Shown here: positions 63,729 to 64,000 of the stretch, in pieces
How the letters are laid out: each line of letters starts with the position of its first letter
Position numbering within the stretch: the first letter of the stretch is position 1
Origin: TIUS-1 sp964019505
GTDB taxonomy: Bacteria > Bacillota_I > Bacilli_A > Mycoplasmatales > Mycoplasmataceae
Direction of reading: 5' to 3'
Length of the DNA: 64,000 nt
Assembly (NCBI RefSeq): GCF_964019505.1
Contig: NZ_OZ026449.1
Location: forward strand, 496,001-560,000
Notes under the pieces: model-generated
Told to the model about the DNA's origin: nothing
The model's database searches: none
The model's input: the letters and a program-made list of their open reading frames with translations, nothing else
Made by a program: the position numbers and the translations under genes

Positions 63729-64000
63729 ACAAATCTTCTTTCTTTAAAAAGACTTCTCTTGGTTTTGCTCCATTTTGTGGGCCAATGATTCCTTCTTCTT
63801 CTAATTGATCAATTATTTTTCCTGCACGGTTATACCCGATTGAAAACTTTCTTTGCAATAATGAAGTCGAGGCTTTTTGTTGATCTACAATGAATTGAAT
63901 TATTTCTTTTAACATTGGGTCTGCAGTTGCTCCACCACCTTGTGATGAACCACTTCCGTCTGACATTGAAATTTCTTCTTGTTCATATTCTGAATCAAAC
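63727..64000 (-). CDS. ftsK: DNA translocase FtsK/SpoIIIE, C-terminal end (runs off window)
   Basis: The visible 90 codons hold a Gly/Ser linker and the winged-helix gamma domain: MLKEIIQFIVDQQKASTSLLQRKFSIGYNRAGKIIDQLEEEGIIGPQNGAKPREV. That domain recognises KOPS/SRS-type motifs that orient DNA pumping at division. The motor domain is outside the window. Confidence 0.92.
   Translation of the reverse strand, partial: FDSEYEQEEISMSDGSGSSQGGGATADPMLKEIIQFIVDQQKASTSLLQRKFSIGYNRAGKIIDQLEEEGIIGPQNGAKPREVFLKKEDL

Overview
The window is a 64 kb piece of a low-GC Mollicutes chromosome. Many genes read through in-frame TGA codons at conserved tryptophan positions (for example in IleS, LDH, UvrC and ThyA), so TGA encodes Trp (genetic code 4). 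The AT-rich sequence, the dcw remnant mraZ-rsmH-ftsA-ftsZ-sepF, a PolC-type polymerase, recU, scpAB, thyA-folA and ECF-type S components fit the Entomoplasmatales (Spiroplasma/Entomoplasma/Mesoplasma) or the M. mycoides group. The genus is inferred, not proven. No rRNA, insertion sequence, prophage or CRISPR array was seen. Most genes lie on the minus strand, so the order below runs against transcription.

Layout. 1-3.9 kb: start of polC, cdsA, rpmG and two unknowns. 4-5.2 kb: a plus-strand thioredoxin-fold-like lipoprotein, then tRNAs Leu, Lys, Gln and Tyr. 5.3-8.8 kb: an ABC-2 exporter behind a structured attenuator-like leader, and a YhgE/Pip-like membrane protein. 8.8-12.9 kb: plsC, thyA-folA, acpS, rnhC (plus strand) and dCMP deaminase. 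12.9-18.8 kb: a rhomboid-like membrane protein, rluD-lspA, and ileS with a T-box. 18.8-24.8 kb: alpha/beta hydrolase, the division cluster with MraZ operator repeats, rpmF and yceD. 24.8-28.2 kb: pheST. 28.2-32.3 kb: accessory genes, a pair of helical-repeat paralogues, pdp, a gpsB/divIVA-like gene and recU. 32.3-39.6 kb: dnaD-like, hup, gpsA, der, cmk, two S-component-like membrane proteins and ppa. 39.7-43.7 kb: an accessory segment with HNH nuclease, MATE-like transporter, APH-like kinase, pentapeptide protein and a degenerate YugP-like protein. 43.7-51.5 kb: yebC, a deoxynucleoside kinase, rluB-scpB-scpA, a HEPN-motif gene, an aldose epimerase, a permease and ldh. 51.5-57.2 kb: frr, pyrH, tsf, rpsB, rpmA-prp-rplU with an L21 leader. 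57.3-64 kb: a double-glycine peptide gene, rsmI, greA, a 982-residue lipoprotein, a short uvrC and the end of ftsK.

The genes mainly support translation, nucleotide salvage and dTMP synthesis (thyA, folA, dCMP deaminase, kinase, pdp, cmk, pyrH), phospholipid synthesis (cdsA, plsC, gpsA, acpS), division and chromosome segregation. The least explained signals are: (i) a near-identical upstream element, GTGACGTTGTA at a fixed 17-base distance from GGAGG, before three unrelated plus-strand genes (an A8-slippage coiled-coil gene, recU and a pentapeptide-repeat gene); (ii) a small peptide with a class-II-bacteriocin-like double-glycine leader; (iii) the leader RNA of the ABC exporter; and (iv) several enzyme-fold proteins that seem to have lost catalytic residues or domains (rhomboid-like, YugP-like, UvrC).
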